Part shown: positions 38,271-49,005 of the stretch, one piece after another
How the letters are laid out: the number at the start of each line of letters is the position of its first letter
Position numbering within the stretch: the first letter of the stretch is position 1
Assembly (NCBI RefSeq): GCF_965638725.1
Contig: NC_134949.1
Span: 53,844,151-53,908,150 of the forward strand
Direction of reading: 5' to 3'
Length of the DNA stretch: 64,000 nucleotides
Source of the DNA: Aptenodytes patagonicus
Taxonomy: Eukaryota; Chordata; Aves; Sphenisciformes; Spheniscidae
The notes under the pieces: model-generated
Database searches by the model: none
What the model saw: only the letters and a program-made list of their open reading frames with translations
Told to the model about the DNA's origin: nothing
Translations under genes and position numbers: made by a program

Positions 38271-40398
38271 AATGTATTTTTTCATTCAAACATTTTAATT
38301 TAGAACAGGCTTAGCGTTGCTTTGTATTACGCTTGGTTGCGTGTGCTCTTATTCTGATAAATTACCTTTTAGCATGAGACTGCTACCTGTGTGTGCACAC
38401 TGATAGTAACACAGCACGAGCAATAGGTATGTAAGCTTTGCTCATCATCTTGCTAATCTATCTTGACTCGGGATACTGCCTGGTGTAAGAGTGTAGTTTA
38501 ATGTAGTCTTCATATGTAAATGTAAATACACGGAGTATTGCTTACTATGTTTTTGTACAGTACATATACAACCACACAGTGATTCTGATGTTAAGGGTAC
38601 TTCTGCTATCTGCCAAGAGGAACAATTAATACCAAATTTGTCAGAGAGAGTGATTTTGTGAAGCTGATACTTTGCTCCCAGCACAAGGGCCCCTGGCATA
38701 TTTTATTCAGTTAGCCCAATAGTAAAAAGGTTCTTCATTCTTAATTACTTCTCCAAGCCCCACAAAACAGTATTCTAGAGTGTTTATTAAAATTTGAAAG
38801 CTAGTCCTGTACTGCCTAGGGAAGAAAGTTACCGCTTTTTGCATGAGAGGACGTGGTTATGCAGTGAATTTCTAAATCTCATTTATCTCTTGTGTAACTG
38901 GATTACAGAGGAAAATATTAGCATGAGTAATTTGCTTGCTAATGTGACAGCTCTCTCATTCTTAGCCTTCAGACAATACAATAGATTTTGGTCAAAAATA
39001 ATAATTGGTAAAGTCTATGGCTAAACTAGCCAATCCGTTTGATTTACAACTTGTTATTTACCTGAACCGAAGGTGACTATCGACCCCAGGCAAAAAGCCC
39101 TACTAATTTTAATTCAGCAGCTAAGTTAAAGCTCTCTGAGGCAGAAACATGCACAAAAAATTATTAAATGTAAGATAAATGTTTTAAGAACACAATAACA
39201 TATTGACCTACACCAGAGCATCAGTAGCAAAGGTAGCTGAGAGGATTACAGGATACCAACATATCCATGACACTCTTCTAGCTGGAGCTGATGCAGCGAA
39301 ACACATTTAGGGATTAATCTTTGGATTCTTTTTCATAGGAAGAAAACTGGTACAGCTGTTTGTGATAGATGTTCTATTTCCATAGTCTATTAAGAGGATA
39401 GAGAGTACAGAGACATACTCTGCTACGGATATGCAAATAGGCTGGCATCATCCTAGAAAAATATGCAATAATTAATGCAAAGTAATCTTTAATCAAATAA
39501 TTAAGTATACCACAAATTGGAGCTAAAAAGATCCCCCTCCAATAAAAAGATGCAGTGTAAGAAGCGTGTATGAAACCATATTAAAGCAGGGTGAATAACT
39601 AAAGTAGGATGAATAATTCAAGTAGGAAAATTCTTAAGTCACATAAATCTGATAACTGCTGTGATGAATTTTTTCTTACATTTGTTTCTCCTTTCACACC
39701 TCTGAACCTGCCAAGCACTGTGGTTTCTTGAAAATAGTTTTGTAATGGCAAATTAGTGAGCTTCTGTGACACTACTGTTTTACCACGTCATTCCTTTTTA
39801 TGGTGAAGATACCGTAAAACATTTTTAAAATTGAAACAGCAAAATATGGAACTGCCCAGTTTTATTTTGATGCTAGCATTTCATCAAAGTATTACTTCTC
39901 TGAGCGATATCCCAGTGCAGACGGTACCCTGCGTTAGCCTAACACCTTTTTATGATGCAGTTTGTTTCCCCACCACTGCCATTTTAGCAAGGAAACAACA
40001 ATTCAGATTTGCTGTAGAAGCCAAGTCAATTTCTTTTGTTTCACATAGGGTTGTTTTTACATCAAATCATCTTTTCCAGTTCTTTTGAATCTTTCGGTAC
40101 ATTTTGTAATGTACCTGATATAATGTACATTGTGTATACATGTCTTCATGGTATCTAAACACTCATACCACCTGATTTAGTATTCAGCATGTCTTCATTT
40201 ATTGTGCATTTCTCTCTTGCCACAATTTTTAAACTTTCATAAAAATTCTCTTTGTCTCTCTTTTCTACTTCCTTCTCTTCTTTAATACCACTCTGTATTT
40301 CTCACAGGGAAGATTACCCTGTTGGGATGGCTGTAGTGAAAACGTAGATCACGCTTAGGACATGTCTGAGTTACAGCTCTGCCTCATCCTTTTTTAAG
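38271..40398. other. intergenic, no gene confirmed
   Basis: Contains a plus-strand segment around 39829-39930 whose frame reads KYGTAQFYFDASISSKYYF and onwards before a TAG; it follows a CAG acceptor-like site but lacks a good donor. Otherwise I see nothing. Confidence 0.4.
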
Positions 40399-40450
40399 TA
40401 TGCGCGGCTTCAGTTAACTTCAGCCAGTGACTTCACCTCCACTGCTTCAG

Positions 40451-40505
40451 TCTCAGATTCTTCTGGCAGGCCCATTTCCGATGGATCTCTGGAACGGCAC
40501 TATGG
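40451..40505 (+). CDS. candidate exon A of unknown plus-strand gene
   Basis: An open segment ending at a good donor (TATGG then GTGAGA). Its frame reads SDSSGRPISDGSLERHY plus two bases, and that phase is exactly what the exon at 41555 needs. The acceptor is uncertain. CTGCTTCAG at 40450 gives phase 1 in; AACTTCAG at 40423 gives phase 1 in and nine more residues; a strong pyrimidine-rich TTTTTTAAG at 40398 gives phase 0 in and 18 more residues. No Met occurs in this frame, so a start must lie further upstream. Product unknown. Confidence 0.4.
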
Positions 40506-40972
40506 GTGAGATCTCACAGTATCTGATATAACAAAGTCTCCTGTTACCCATAAATCTCACTTTATGTAGGTTCTCCTGATTGGCATAAGAAGTTTCCAAG
40601 TGTCCTTAAAGTGAAGGGACATCAGTAAAGTGGGAGATTATAGCAGTGATACTCTAATGGCAGTGTTTGTCAGTTAGTAGCCAACTACGACATACAGTAT
40701 GGTGTTGCTCCACGTACAAGTTTCTATCACCAGATGGGGAAGAAAAAAAAAATCTGTTACTGCCTATAAATCACTAATTGCTGCTAGGTAAAAATCTTGC
40801 TTTTGACTCCAGCAGCTGTAGAGTTAAAGGCAGCCACAATGACATTGAGGATGACAGCTATTCAGCCAGATAGGAACAAGTTTTCATGAATAAGGTGCCC
40901 AGAATTTGTTCTAGTGTATTGTTTCCTCTATGCTTATTTCAAATACTCTCCCTTTTTCCTCTTTTCTGACAG

Positions 40973-40992
40973 CAGTGACTTACAGTAGCCAG
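40973..40992 (+). other. candidate 20-nt (or 17-nt) microexon
   Basis: A long pyrimidine tract ends in CTGACAG at 40972 (with a second CAG three bases on), and a strong donor (GCCAG then GTAAGG) follows at 40993. If spliced between the exons at 40451 and 41555, either length brings a TAG into the reading frame. If used at all it would be a poison exon or part of a non-coding isoform. Confidence 0.35.
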
Positions 40993-41554
40993 GTAAGGGA
41001 CATGTTTTGCATAATGGAAAGGCAGAAGAGATTAACTCTGCATTGTCTTTGCCTGTTGAAATATTTTGTCAAGTCCCATTTCAAGGAGTCTTTTTAAATC
41101 TTCTTAACGTTATAACTTTGAAGGAATACTTTCCTGTTGCGTAAGCTGAAAATGCTTCTGATAATTGCAAAGGAAGGTTTAAGAACCTCACCATTCAGGT
41201 CATGACCACTCTCAGATGTATCTTCAGATGAATACGAATTGGAAACTTAACTTGCAGTTTTCCATGAGTTACATGTCACCAACTGTTAGTGATTTGGAAG
41301 AATTTAGGATCCAGTTAAAGCAAATAGCTCTGATACTGCTTTAAAGAATTTCTCAGTCACTGTTTGCAACTTACCATATTTCTTACATTACTCCTGGATA
41401 GGAAATGAAATGCTGGAGATGATATATTTTTTTATAATTTTTAAGAAAGCTGTTGTATAAATATTTTCAAGTACTCAAGAAGTCTGTAAATAGTGAGTAT
41501 GTGAATATTGCAGAAATATTGAATCTTATGTTTTAGATGCAACTGATTTTTCAG

Positions 41555-41615
41555 GACTCTTCCTGCTAAATTTGACCGGAGAAGAAGCCTCATTTCTACA
41601 CCAAATTCAGTTCAG
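41555..41615 (+). CDS. candidate exon C of unknown plus-strand gene
   Basis: 61 nt between a strong acceptor (GATTTTTCAG) and a near-consensus donor (TTCAG then GTAAGT). After completing the codon begun in the previous exon it reads TLPAKFDRRRSLISTPNSVQ and ends exactly on a codon boundary. The segment is basic (RRR) and keeps a CpG-containing Arg codon in an AT-rich neighbourhood, which fits coding constraint. A second frame is also open across this short exon, so the exon alone is not proof. The case rests on continuity with the next two exons. I recognise no domain. Confidence 0.5.
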
Positions 41616-42562
41616 GTAAGTGGCTGTGATTGTGTTGGTGTCCAGTATATTGTCAAATTCTGCAACATGTTCTAGTATGTGGCATTGACGGATGACACCT
41701 TAAAAAACTCTCCATCGTACCTACCCTGAGTTGCAGTCTCTTATTAAAAATAAAATGAAAAAGTAAGTGGAAGGAACAAACCACATTAAGATTCCAGAGG
41801 AATGAAAAGACATCTGCTTTCTACGCTATTTTCTCTAACTATTTTGACAAAAATAAAGTGACCCCATTCCTACAGTAAATTTTATATAGATTGCTTTTCT
41901 CTCTGCTTAGTCATTCTGCCTGTAAGTTTTTGAATAACCAAACAGGATATAAAAAGAAATGACTCCAGATCACTTACCACACACTATAGTGTTAATATAA
42001 ACTATCTTGTTAGATTACCATCTGGTGAAGGTGGGTAAGGTAAGCATTTGTAAAGGATTACATTTCATTATTCCCAAAGAAATATAGGAAACCTCTATAT
42101 ATGCTCCTTTTATTAAAAATGAGTAGAATAAAAATCAGATTTTTTTTCTAATTAGCAAGAAAATTGAACAAATAAATTGATGATATCAAGGTGGAGTTGT
42201 TCATCTATGCAATGATAGGAAAACCAGAAAAATTTCCTAAACTTTTTATTTTAACAGATAATGATGAAGCACAGCAAATACGATAAACATTTTACTACAA
42301 AAGGGACAATATGTACAAAAATACATTTTTAGAATTTCTTTAAACTTAAAAGGGGGAAGAAAGTCTTTCTTCTAACAATGTTCAGGCAGTTCATATGATT
42401 TATTTAAAGAGGAAAAAATTAATATGCCATAAAGAAGGCAGTAGAAACAAAGATAAGCTATCTATCTAAATTAAGTGAAAAAAGCCTGATTTAAAATCTT
42501 GTTATGAAATTAATCATCAAAATTTTATAAAAAACTCCAAATTGTATCCTGACATTTTCTAG

Positions 42563-42663
42563 TTTAATGAGACTGTTTACGAGCCAAGAAACAAGACATA
42601 CTGGTGCCCACGAGGAAATGAAGCCACAAGTGACTTCTTGGACTGCCATCTAGCGGTGCCTAG
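42563..42663 (+). CDS. candidate exon D of unknown plus-strand gene
   Basis: 101 nt between a good acceptor (ACATTTTCTAG) and a strong donor (CCTAG then GTGAGG). In the phase set by the previous exon it is fully open: FNETVYEPRNKTYWCPRGNE, then ATSDFLDCHLAVP and two bases. The composition (Tyr, Trp, Cys, charged residues, several CpG codons) looks like protein rather than random AT-rich DNA. The competing frame stops at 42651. No signal peptide, membrane segment or known family could be recognised. Confidence 0.55.
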
Positions 42664-42888
42664 GTGAGGAGAGTTCTGCTCACCGTGTTTTATTCGTGTT
42701 TAAAAGGAGAATGACTGAAAAATACCTAATTCTGAGAACTGGTTAAGCACCGTTTTTCTTATTAGGAAAACATTAACCATCATAGACTTCAATATGATAA
42801 TTCTCATTGCAAAAGTATCTTCCAGTGCTCAAAAACCTCAAGTTACTAGAACAATATAGTTACACTGTGATAAAAGTATTTATGACAG

Positions 42889-43057
42889 TTGCACCTTCCA
42901 CGGCAATGGTGTATTGAGGTTTGCAGACAATGTGAAGACACACAGATTTGTTCCACAGAGAAGTTATTTAGAGACGACTTCTTTATTCAGCACTTACTGG
43001 CTCAGGCTACCACTTCTGAAGAACTCATTTGTTCATGTGCCTCTGTCAAATGTTTAA
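42889..43057 (+). CDS. candidate last exon E of unknown plus-strand gene, with stop
   Basis: Starts after TATGACAG at 42888 (a modest pyrimidine tract). One base completes a Ser codon, then CTFHGNGVLRFADNVKTHRF, VPQRSYLETTSLFSTYW and a hydrophobic end LRLPLLKNSFVHVPLSNV before TAA at 43055-43057. The phase agrees with the preceding exon. The phrase FHGNGVLRF faintly recalls a MORN repeat, but there is only one, so I do not assign that family. With the two exons before it, this gives about 109 uninterrupted codons over three splice junctions. A different frame here (72 codons) is a shadow. Confidence 0.5.
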
Positions 43058-45084
43058 AATACTTACCTAACTCAAATCAAATCACGGTGGTTTCAAACAT
43101 ACTCTAACCTAGAAGAACTGCATTAACCAGTTCATGCATTACGCTCCACACACTACCAGCTGACTCTCACAGAAGATGCAGCGTTAGTCCTTATCTCATA
43201 CATCTTATAAAGCAATCAGCATTTTCAATGGTTTCTTACCTAGTTGTGTTGCATCTTATTTTTACTTCCAAAATTATGCTCTCAGAAATTCTTAGACAAC
43301 GTAAGATTTAATACTGAGATTACATGGGGAAAGCTTTAGGAAATAGAAATGTGAAGTTTTTAAGTTTTTATATAAGAATGCTAAAAAATACATAGAACTG
43401 TAACTACGCGGCTTCTGTTTACTGTTAAGATTTATGCTTTTTCTCAATTTGATTGAGAAACAGAGCTTTGTTCCTCCAGCACAAAACCACTATTCCTAGC
43501 GTTTCACTATACATTTTTTGCATCCCTTAATACTGATTAACATGAACTTTGTGCTGCTCATGCTTTCAGATTCCACGTCATTAATAAGGAATACAAGATC
43601 AGGAGGTACACTACCACGAAACTAATTAAGAGTGCAGCTTAGCGCAGATTGCCTGCACCATTCAAAGCCACGCGTTTGCCTCAACACATTATAGAGATGT
43701 GCTTCAGCACTACAAAGCCTGCTACTAGGTTCACAGTGACCGGTATCTTCACTGAGGCAGAGGAAATGGGCTGCTATTCAAAAGCTAGTCAGCAAAAGTG
43801 GCACAGGTTGGAAGGAAAAAAAAAAAAAAAAAAAAGATAAGGTTGTGTAGCAGGCCTGTCAAAAAACTCGTTTCTCGACGGGGAGGGATGAATTAGTGTA
43901 TTTCACAGCAAGTACCCACAACTCCATTGCTACTTAACATATTAGCAAGGTCATTTTCTGTTCCTACAATAGATAAAAAGACATTAATTTATATCAACAG
44001 CTGAATCGGAATCTGAAGTACTCTCTAATATTTGCAGATAGCAACAGCGAGCTGAAAATCTACTTCATTTTGTGATGAATGTTTTAAGAACGAGATCAAT
44101 ACGAGCACATTTTTTATATAGAAACCATTTTCTCCATCATTACTTACCTGAAATCTGGTCACTGCAAGGAGTTTGCTTCTGCAATACATTCGCATATTTT
44201 GTACTCTTGGAATTGTAGATGCTTGATAAAGTTTTTACCTTTATTATCACGTTCCCCTTACATTTATTATGAATTTATTATGAATAAAGGTAACCATTAT
44301 CATGTCAGGCTTACGAAGTGTTCTGTAGCTAGCAATTATCCTTTAGAGATCAATTATGATCCCGGTTGAAGACTCCAAGTCAATTCCTAGGGGAGACAGT
44401 GTACAAACAGATGTGGCTAATGGGACCAGGAAATACAGGACTTAGGCAGGGGAGGGGGGAAGAAAAAAAAAACCAAACAGTCCCCTCCCAGCCAGTACCA
44501 TGGTCCCCTGTGCCAACAGCCATGGTGGGTTTAATCCAGGGACCGGAATAGCTACTGTCATGAAGCCGGAGCAGGGGCACCAGGGAACAGGCATGATCTC
44601 TACGAAGCTGCCTCTCCAATAGGCCTTTTGTAAGTAATTCTGTAAGGCCACGTAATTTTGATTTCAAATGGGTGCTTACCAACAATGTTAGAGTTGCTGT
44701 GAGAACTGGAACAGAGCATGCCAGCATGATTCAGTGACCTAGCCTGGGAAAGGGCACAGCCTCTTCAAGGTGAGCTAGCTTGACAGCTTTATTAGACATT
44801 AAAACAGTATTTCTAAACAAGCGGAATGAGTGTTAAGCTAATCTGTAGACCAGTTTAAATTTCCACAGAAAATGTAAAATAAAACTTGGTTAACAGTTTG
44901 CCTGCAAGACTTCTGGAGTCAGTTTTCTGTACACATGGAAGTTCTCCACATTCTGTTCCGTTTAGTTCTTTGCAGAATAAAAGCGGTGATTCATTCAAGA
45001 GGCTCTACTGATGGTACACATTTCATATCTAGGATTCAAGGAGGTTATGAACACTAGCAGAGCCCTGAGAATGAATTAAGCCTT
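43058..45084. other. 3' region of candidate gene / intergenic
   Basis: If the plus-strand gene is real, its 3'UTR starts here. Apart from a poly(A) tract at about 43818-43836, an 11-bp unit (TTTATTATGAA) repeated twice at about 44267-44288, and the polyadenylation signal at 44283, I see nothing. The 115-codon minus-strand frame at 44380-44727 has no domain. Confidence 0.4.
44283..44288 (+). terminator. possible polyadenylation signal, plus strand
   Basis: AATAAA, the first canonical signal I found downstream of the stop codon at 43057, about 1.2 kb away. It is partly produced by an 11-bp tandem repeat, so use is uncertain. Confidence 0.3.
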
Positions 45085-47407
45085 TTTATTTAATCTGAGG
45101 CCTTTAATCGCTATTTTTAGTATAACCTATTAAGGCTTAGTTTAACCTGGTACTTTCAAACCTTAATAAAATAACTTTCCCTCGGCATTTTTTCAATAGC
45201 AAAACTCATTTCAGAGTGACACAGTACTATCGCTCTCGGTAATGCCAAGTTCACAACCAAGCACACCCATCTCTTCTGAACTGTCCACAGATGATGCTCA
45301 TTACTGCAAAACTGCCATGAAGTAGAAGTGTATTCAGATACCACGAAGTGCAAGAAAGTGATACCCTGAATTTCAACATCTGCACTGAGAAGAGCTGGTT
45401 TGGGTGGTTGTTTTGGGTTTGGTTTGTGTTTGTTTTTTATCAAAAGAAGCAGGTGCTAGCTTGTGCAGTAATAAGGACAGGCATTTGATATTGCTGTTTA
45501 TTTCTTTTTAAAAATTAGACAATTCTCAATGTATTATTCCAGCAACATGCTACTAAGCACTCTATACATTCCTTTCTTCAGAATAATTCTAACTAGATCT
45601 TGGCAGGGATAAACCAAGTAAGAATTACTGACTTTAACAGTACCAATCAGAATTAAACCAGCTGAGAACTCCTCCCGTGAATCTGACATCATATTTGTGT
45701 GAAATTGGACTACTCATATTTAATACTGTGTTGTCTTAAATACCTTTTGAAATATAAATACTTAGTTTCTTTATTAGAAACAGTTGTGTGTGTATTTTTT
45801 CATCTTATTCAGAATAATAAGATAAAAACTTCCATGGGCATTAAAGGGAGTTTCAACTAGGGTTTCATAAGGCAGGCTTTAAAATAGTGCCTGAACCAGT
45901 TCTTCCACAGAGTTCTTGATGAAAATCTACATACTTTCAGTAACTATTTTCAGCAGTGTGAATTATGTGTCCTCTAAAAAGTTTTAATAGAAACCATTTT
46001 AATTAAAACTAGTTTGACAGCCTGAATATGCAAAGTCAAACCACAGGATACTAGATACTTTCTGAGATTTGTCCGCATATCTACAAACAAAACTTCTCTC
46101 AAACATCCCATGGAACAGAAACAATTGTGGTAGCAATTAAAAAGATTTTCAGTTGTCAGATTCAAGGTCACTAGTTAAATTACTCAGTCACTTTTACTTC
46201 TACCAAAAACAATCTCTTACAGGCATGTATGGTTTTGTATGTTGTTTTCCAAATTGTTTAGAAGCACACTCTTATATTCTCTATTTTACAGCGTTGTGCT
46301 TATTTGTTCATCTGTACCAGTTTTTAGCTGAAAATTATTGTTCAAATTTGTACAAATCACCCATGATTTAAACTGTATAATTACATTTCATGTAATCTCA
46401 CAATTTCATTGGGTAATTAAGTGATTCTCTACGCTTTTTTATCAAAAAAAAGCAATATACAATTAATGAATCCCTGTAGGATTTCCCCCCCACCCCACAA
46501 GCATTGACATTACATATTTAAATACATCGGACCAAATCCTTGGGCATGTCTGACGAGTTGTGCAGAAATCAGACATGCACGCAAAACGGCTCAAAGCTCA
46601 CCTTTCACAAAGGGCTGGATCCTATTGCAGGGCTATATCCTCGTCACAGAGGGAGGGGGGAAAAAAGTGTGAATGCCTAAATTACACCAGCTGTACAGGT
46701 ACAGTGGGCCTTCATGCAGAAGGAAAGCCCAATAGTATGCCCTCTTACTTAAATTCTCCAGCATTTCCTGTGGTATTTTGGGAGTGCATATGGAAAGGGT
46801 ATATGGAACTCTATAGCACCAGAGGATTATTCTTAAAATCCTCTCTGGGCAAATTACACTGAATTTAGGGCCAGTTTAGGGCTGTACTTCAATTTTCAGT
46901 AGCTCTACCATTCTAGAGGGTCTAGCCCGTATCATCATAGTGCAAATGTAACCTCCTGTATAGACACCTTCTGGTAATAATAAACCACATGACCTTAGCA
47001 AACAGAGGTACAGTTTGTTAATGAGGCATGGTACATTTTAGTCAGTTATGCACCTAGGCACCTTCTTTCATTGCTGAGCCATCCACTTTTCTGAAAACAT
47101 TTTAAAAATAACATCTCCTTTCATAATATTAAAAGTAGATGATTTTTTTCTTCAGTAAATTAATAAAGTACAGTATAAACTGATTTTTCCAAAGTCATGT
47201 CAGTTTAAAATGGGTTGAAAAAAGTTACAATGTTTAATGATAATTTCAGAATAGTAACTAGTTCACAAACATTTTGTTCATAATGAGAAAACTTTGCCTG
47301 TGACAAAAAAAGATAACCATGTCTTCCAGCAATTTACAAACAGTATTTTAGATGCCACCATCACCTGAAGTTCTGCTGATGATGCCTTGCACCAACAGAA
47401 CACTGTC
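45085..47407 (-). other. BLTP3B: BLTP3B 3'UTR and candidate poly(A) signals
   Basis: Sequence downstream of the BLTP3B stop codon. Minus-strand AATAAA hexamers occur at 45770-45775, 45497-45502 and 45085-45090; which is used cannot be told from sequence. The left boundary given is the farthest of these and is a guess. No coding potential was seen. Confidence 0.4.
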
Positions 47408-47533
47408 CTACTGATGATCAACATTCATCTTCTTTATACGATGAAGCAGGGCATCTTTTTCCATTTGGACCTCAGCAAGAGCCATTTTGGCTTTGGCTAG
47501 TTCCTGTTTGAGACATTCATTTTCTTCAATAAG
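47408..47533 (-). CDS. BLTP3B: BLTP3B last coding exon (C-terminal coiled coil)
   Basis: BLTP3B (UHRF1BP1L, SHIP164) is a bridge-like lipid transfer protein acting on endosomal and Golgi-related vesicles. This exon encodes the final 41 residues and a TAG stop at 47410-47408. It starts [20 protein letters not shown] and continues through [12 protein letters not shown] to DHQ. The heptad pattern of Leu, Ala and charged residues is the C-terminal coiled coil of the family, and recalled human protein is nearly the same here. The acceptor (pyrimidine-rich, CATTTCAG) precedes a full codon, phase 0. The last residues differ from the human end. Confidence 0.93.
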   Translation of the reverse strand, partial: LIEENECLKQELAKAKMALAEVQMEKDALLHRIKKMNVDHQ

Positions 47534-48210
47534 CTGAAATGATCGGGTTAAAAAAGAATGTTATTAGTATTCTTGCACACTGACAACTTTTTCCATTACG
47601 GTAACTTTTAAAATACCATATGCTCACATTCATTGCTGAGCGCAGGTTTGTTGGGGCTGAGTCAGCTGCGACTGATTCCCAGTTCACGAGCGTAGAACAT
47701 GGAGAGAGTTGATGCAATTAGCTCAAAAGGCAAGATACCCAACGTTTTAGCTACGCCATTTCCACTCTGGAGTGGAGTGGAAATGACACCATGTTCTGAG
47801 CTCTAGGAATGGATTCTTACCCAGTGGGAAAAACAGCCAAATTGATGTGTGGGTTCTGTCATCATCAATTCAAAATCCAGGTACGATTGATAGATTAGTA
47901 AGGGTCTGACTTAACAGTCTAGTCCTTTGCCTTTGGCAGTTGTGTTGTACAGGGATGAGGGAGACGAGGAGAAGGAGAGACTTGCTCCCTCATAAAATTC
48001 CCTCTGATGTAAAGGAGAATTAGTCTGCAGTGTATTATTACCCTATGTAGAAAGTAGTATTAAATTTATTTTGCATGCCTAAGTACTGAACCATACTATA
48101 ATATCCATAATTCATATTTTCCATCTCAAACGGATTTCTAAACAGAAGTAACCCCCAAGCCCACCCCCAGATAATCTAACAATTATGATGATTAATGATT
48201 GTAACATAAC

Positions 48211-48226
48211 GGGGGGGGGGGGGGGG
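48211..48226. repeat. G16 homopolymer in BLTP3B intron
   Basis: Sixteen consecutive G on the plus strand (C16 in the BLTP3B transcript), about 40 nt downstream of the donor of the exon 48266-48435. Such runs are unstable in length and prone to sequencing error. Confidence 0.9.
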
Positions 48227-48265
48227 TGTCAAAGGGAAAAAAAAGTCAAAAGGAATTCTTAATAC

Positions 48266-48435
48266 CTCATTTTTAAGGAAGTCAGCTGAATCCCTGCTTG
48301 ATTTAGAAGGTCTGGGAACTTCACAAGTAGTCTGCGTGGCTTGGTCCTGTGTTTTATGTCCAACAGGTCCAGTTGCTTGCTGCAATGCACTACTTGAATT
48401 CTTCATCTTTGACACATCATTTACTCTTTGATTGT
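48266..48435 (-). CDS. BLTP3B: BLTP3B penultimate coding exon (QATQT motif)
   Basis: 170 nt, phase 1 in (codon begun in the previous exon) and phase 0 out. It encodes a Ser/Thr-rich, probably disordered linker ahead of the coiled coil: NQRVNDVSKMKNSSSALQQ, then KTQDQATQT (48355-48329) and PRPSKSSRDSADFLKNE. The QATQT word is shared with the human protein and is of the type bound by dynein light chain LC8; the surrounding residues are poorly conserved. The acceptor is GTGATATAG and the donor GAG then GTATTA. It joins exactly to the exons at 51828 and 47533 in phase. Confidence 0.88.
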
Positions 48436-48710
48436 CTATATCACAGAAAGATACTTAAGAGTACTGCTTAGGGTTCTTTGTCGTCTTTTTTTTTTTTTAA
48501 AGTTTGATTCTCATCAGCACAAAATTAAAACCAACTAAACAAATACACTTGTAATATTAAATACATTTATATTTACCTCCCAAAATCAAATTTAAAAATA
48601 AAAAAATTAAAAGTCCTCCCTTTTGGAGAAGGAGAGAAAGGAAACGAGGCATGAGAAGCAGCAGGATGTAGCTTCCAGCTTGAAGAAAATTATCACGTTT
48701 TTACACTGAC

Positions 48711-48806
48711 CAGTATCATCACCACAGAATATGCATTCTGAATAATGAGAAGTTTGAGAACTATTAATATTGCTATTAATATACTGTCTCCAGGTCCAAA
48801 TCAGAT
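48711..48806 (-). CDS. possible BLTP3B cassette exon (unproven)
   Basis: 96 nt that would insert 32 residues between the exons at 51828-51936 and 48266-48435 without changing frame (phase 1 in, phase 1 out). It has a good donor (ACTG then GTCAGT) and a weak acceptor (GTCTTCAG with little pyrimidine tract). The frame reads LIWTWRQYINSNINSSQTSH, then YSECIFCGDDT. The human protein as I recall it goes directly from one flanking exon to the other, so this is either an alternative exon or chance. Confidence 0.2.
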
Positions 48807-49005
48807 CTGAAGACTTCATTTACATTTGAAGACACAATGAGATAAACCTGCAGGATCAAGTTTTTAAATTAGAAAATAACTTAAATGACTTGGCATTCAA
48901 GAAACTTTCTAGCATTTGTAACTGAAGTGCACTGTAACATCTATTAAAATATACTGCTGTACACCAAGGGGAAAAAAAAAAGTGAGGGTCATGGTTATAG
49001 AACCA

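Noticed and set aside
44380..44727. 115-codon minus-strand frame
   Set aside because: No domain, and other frames are equally open in this GC-richer patch.
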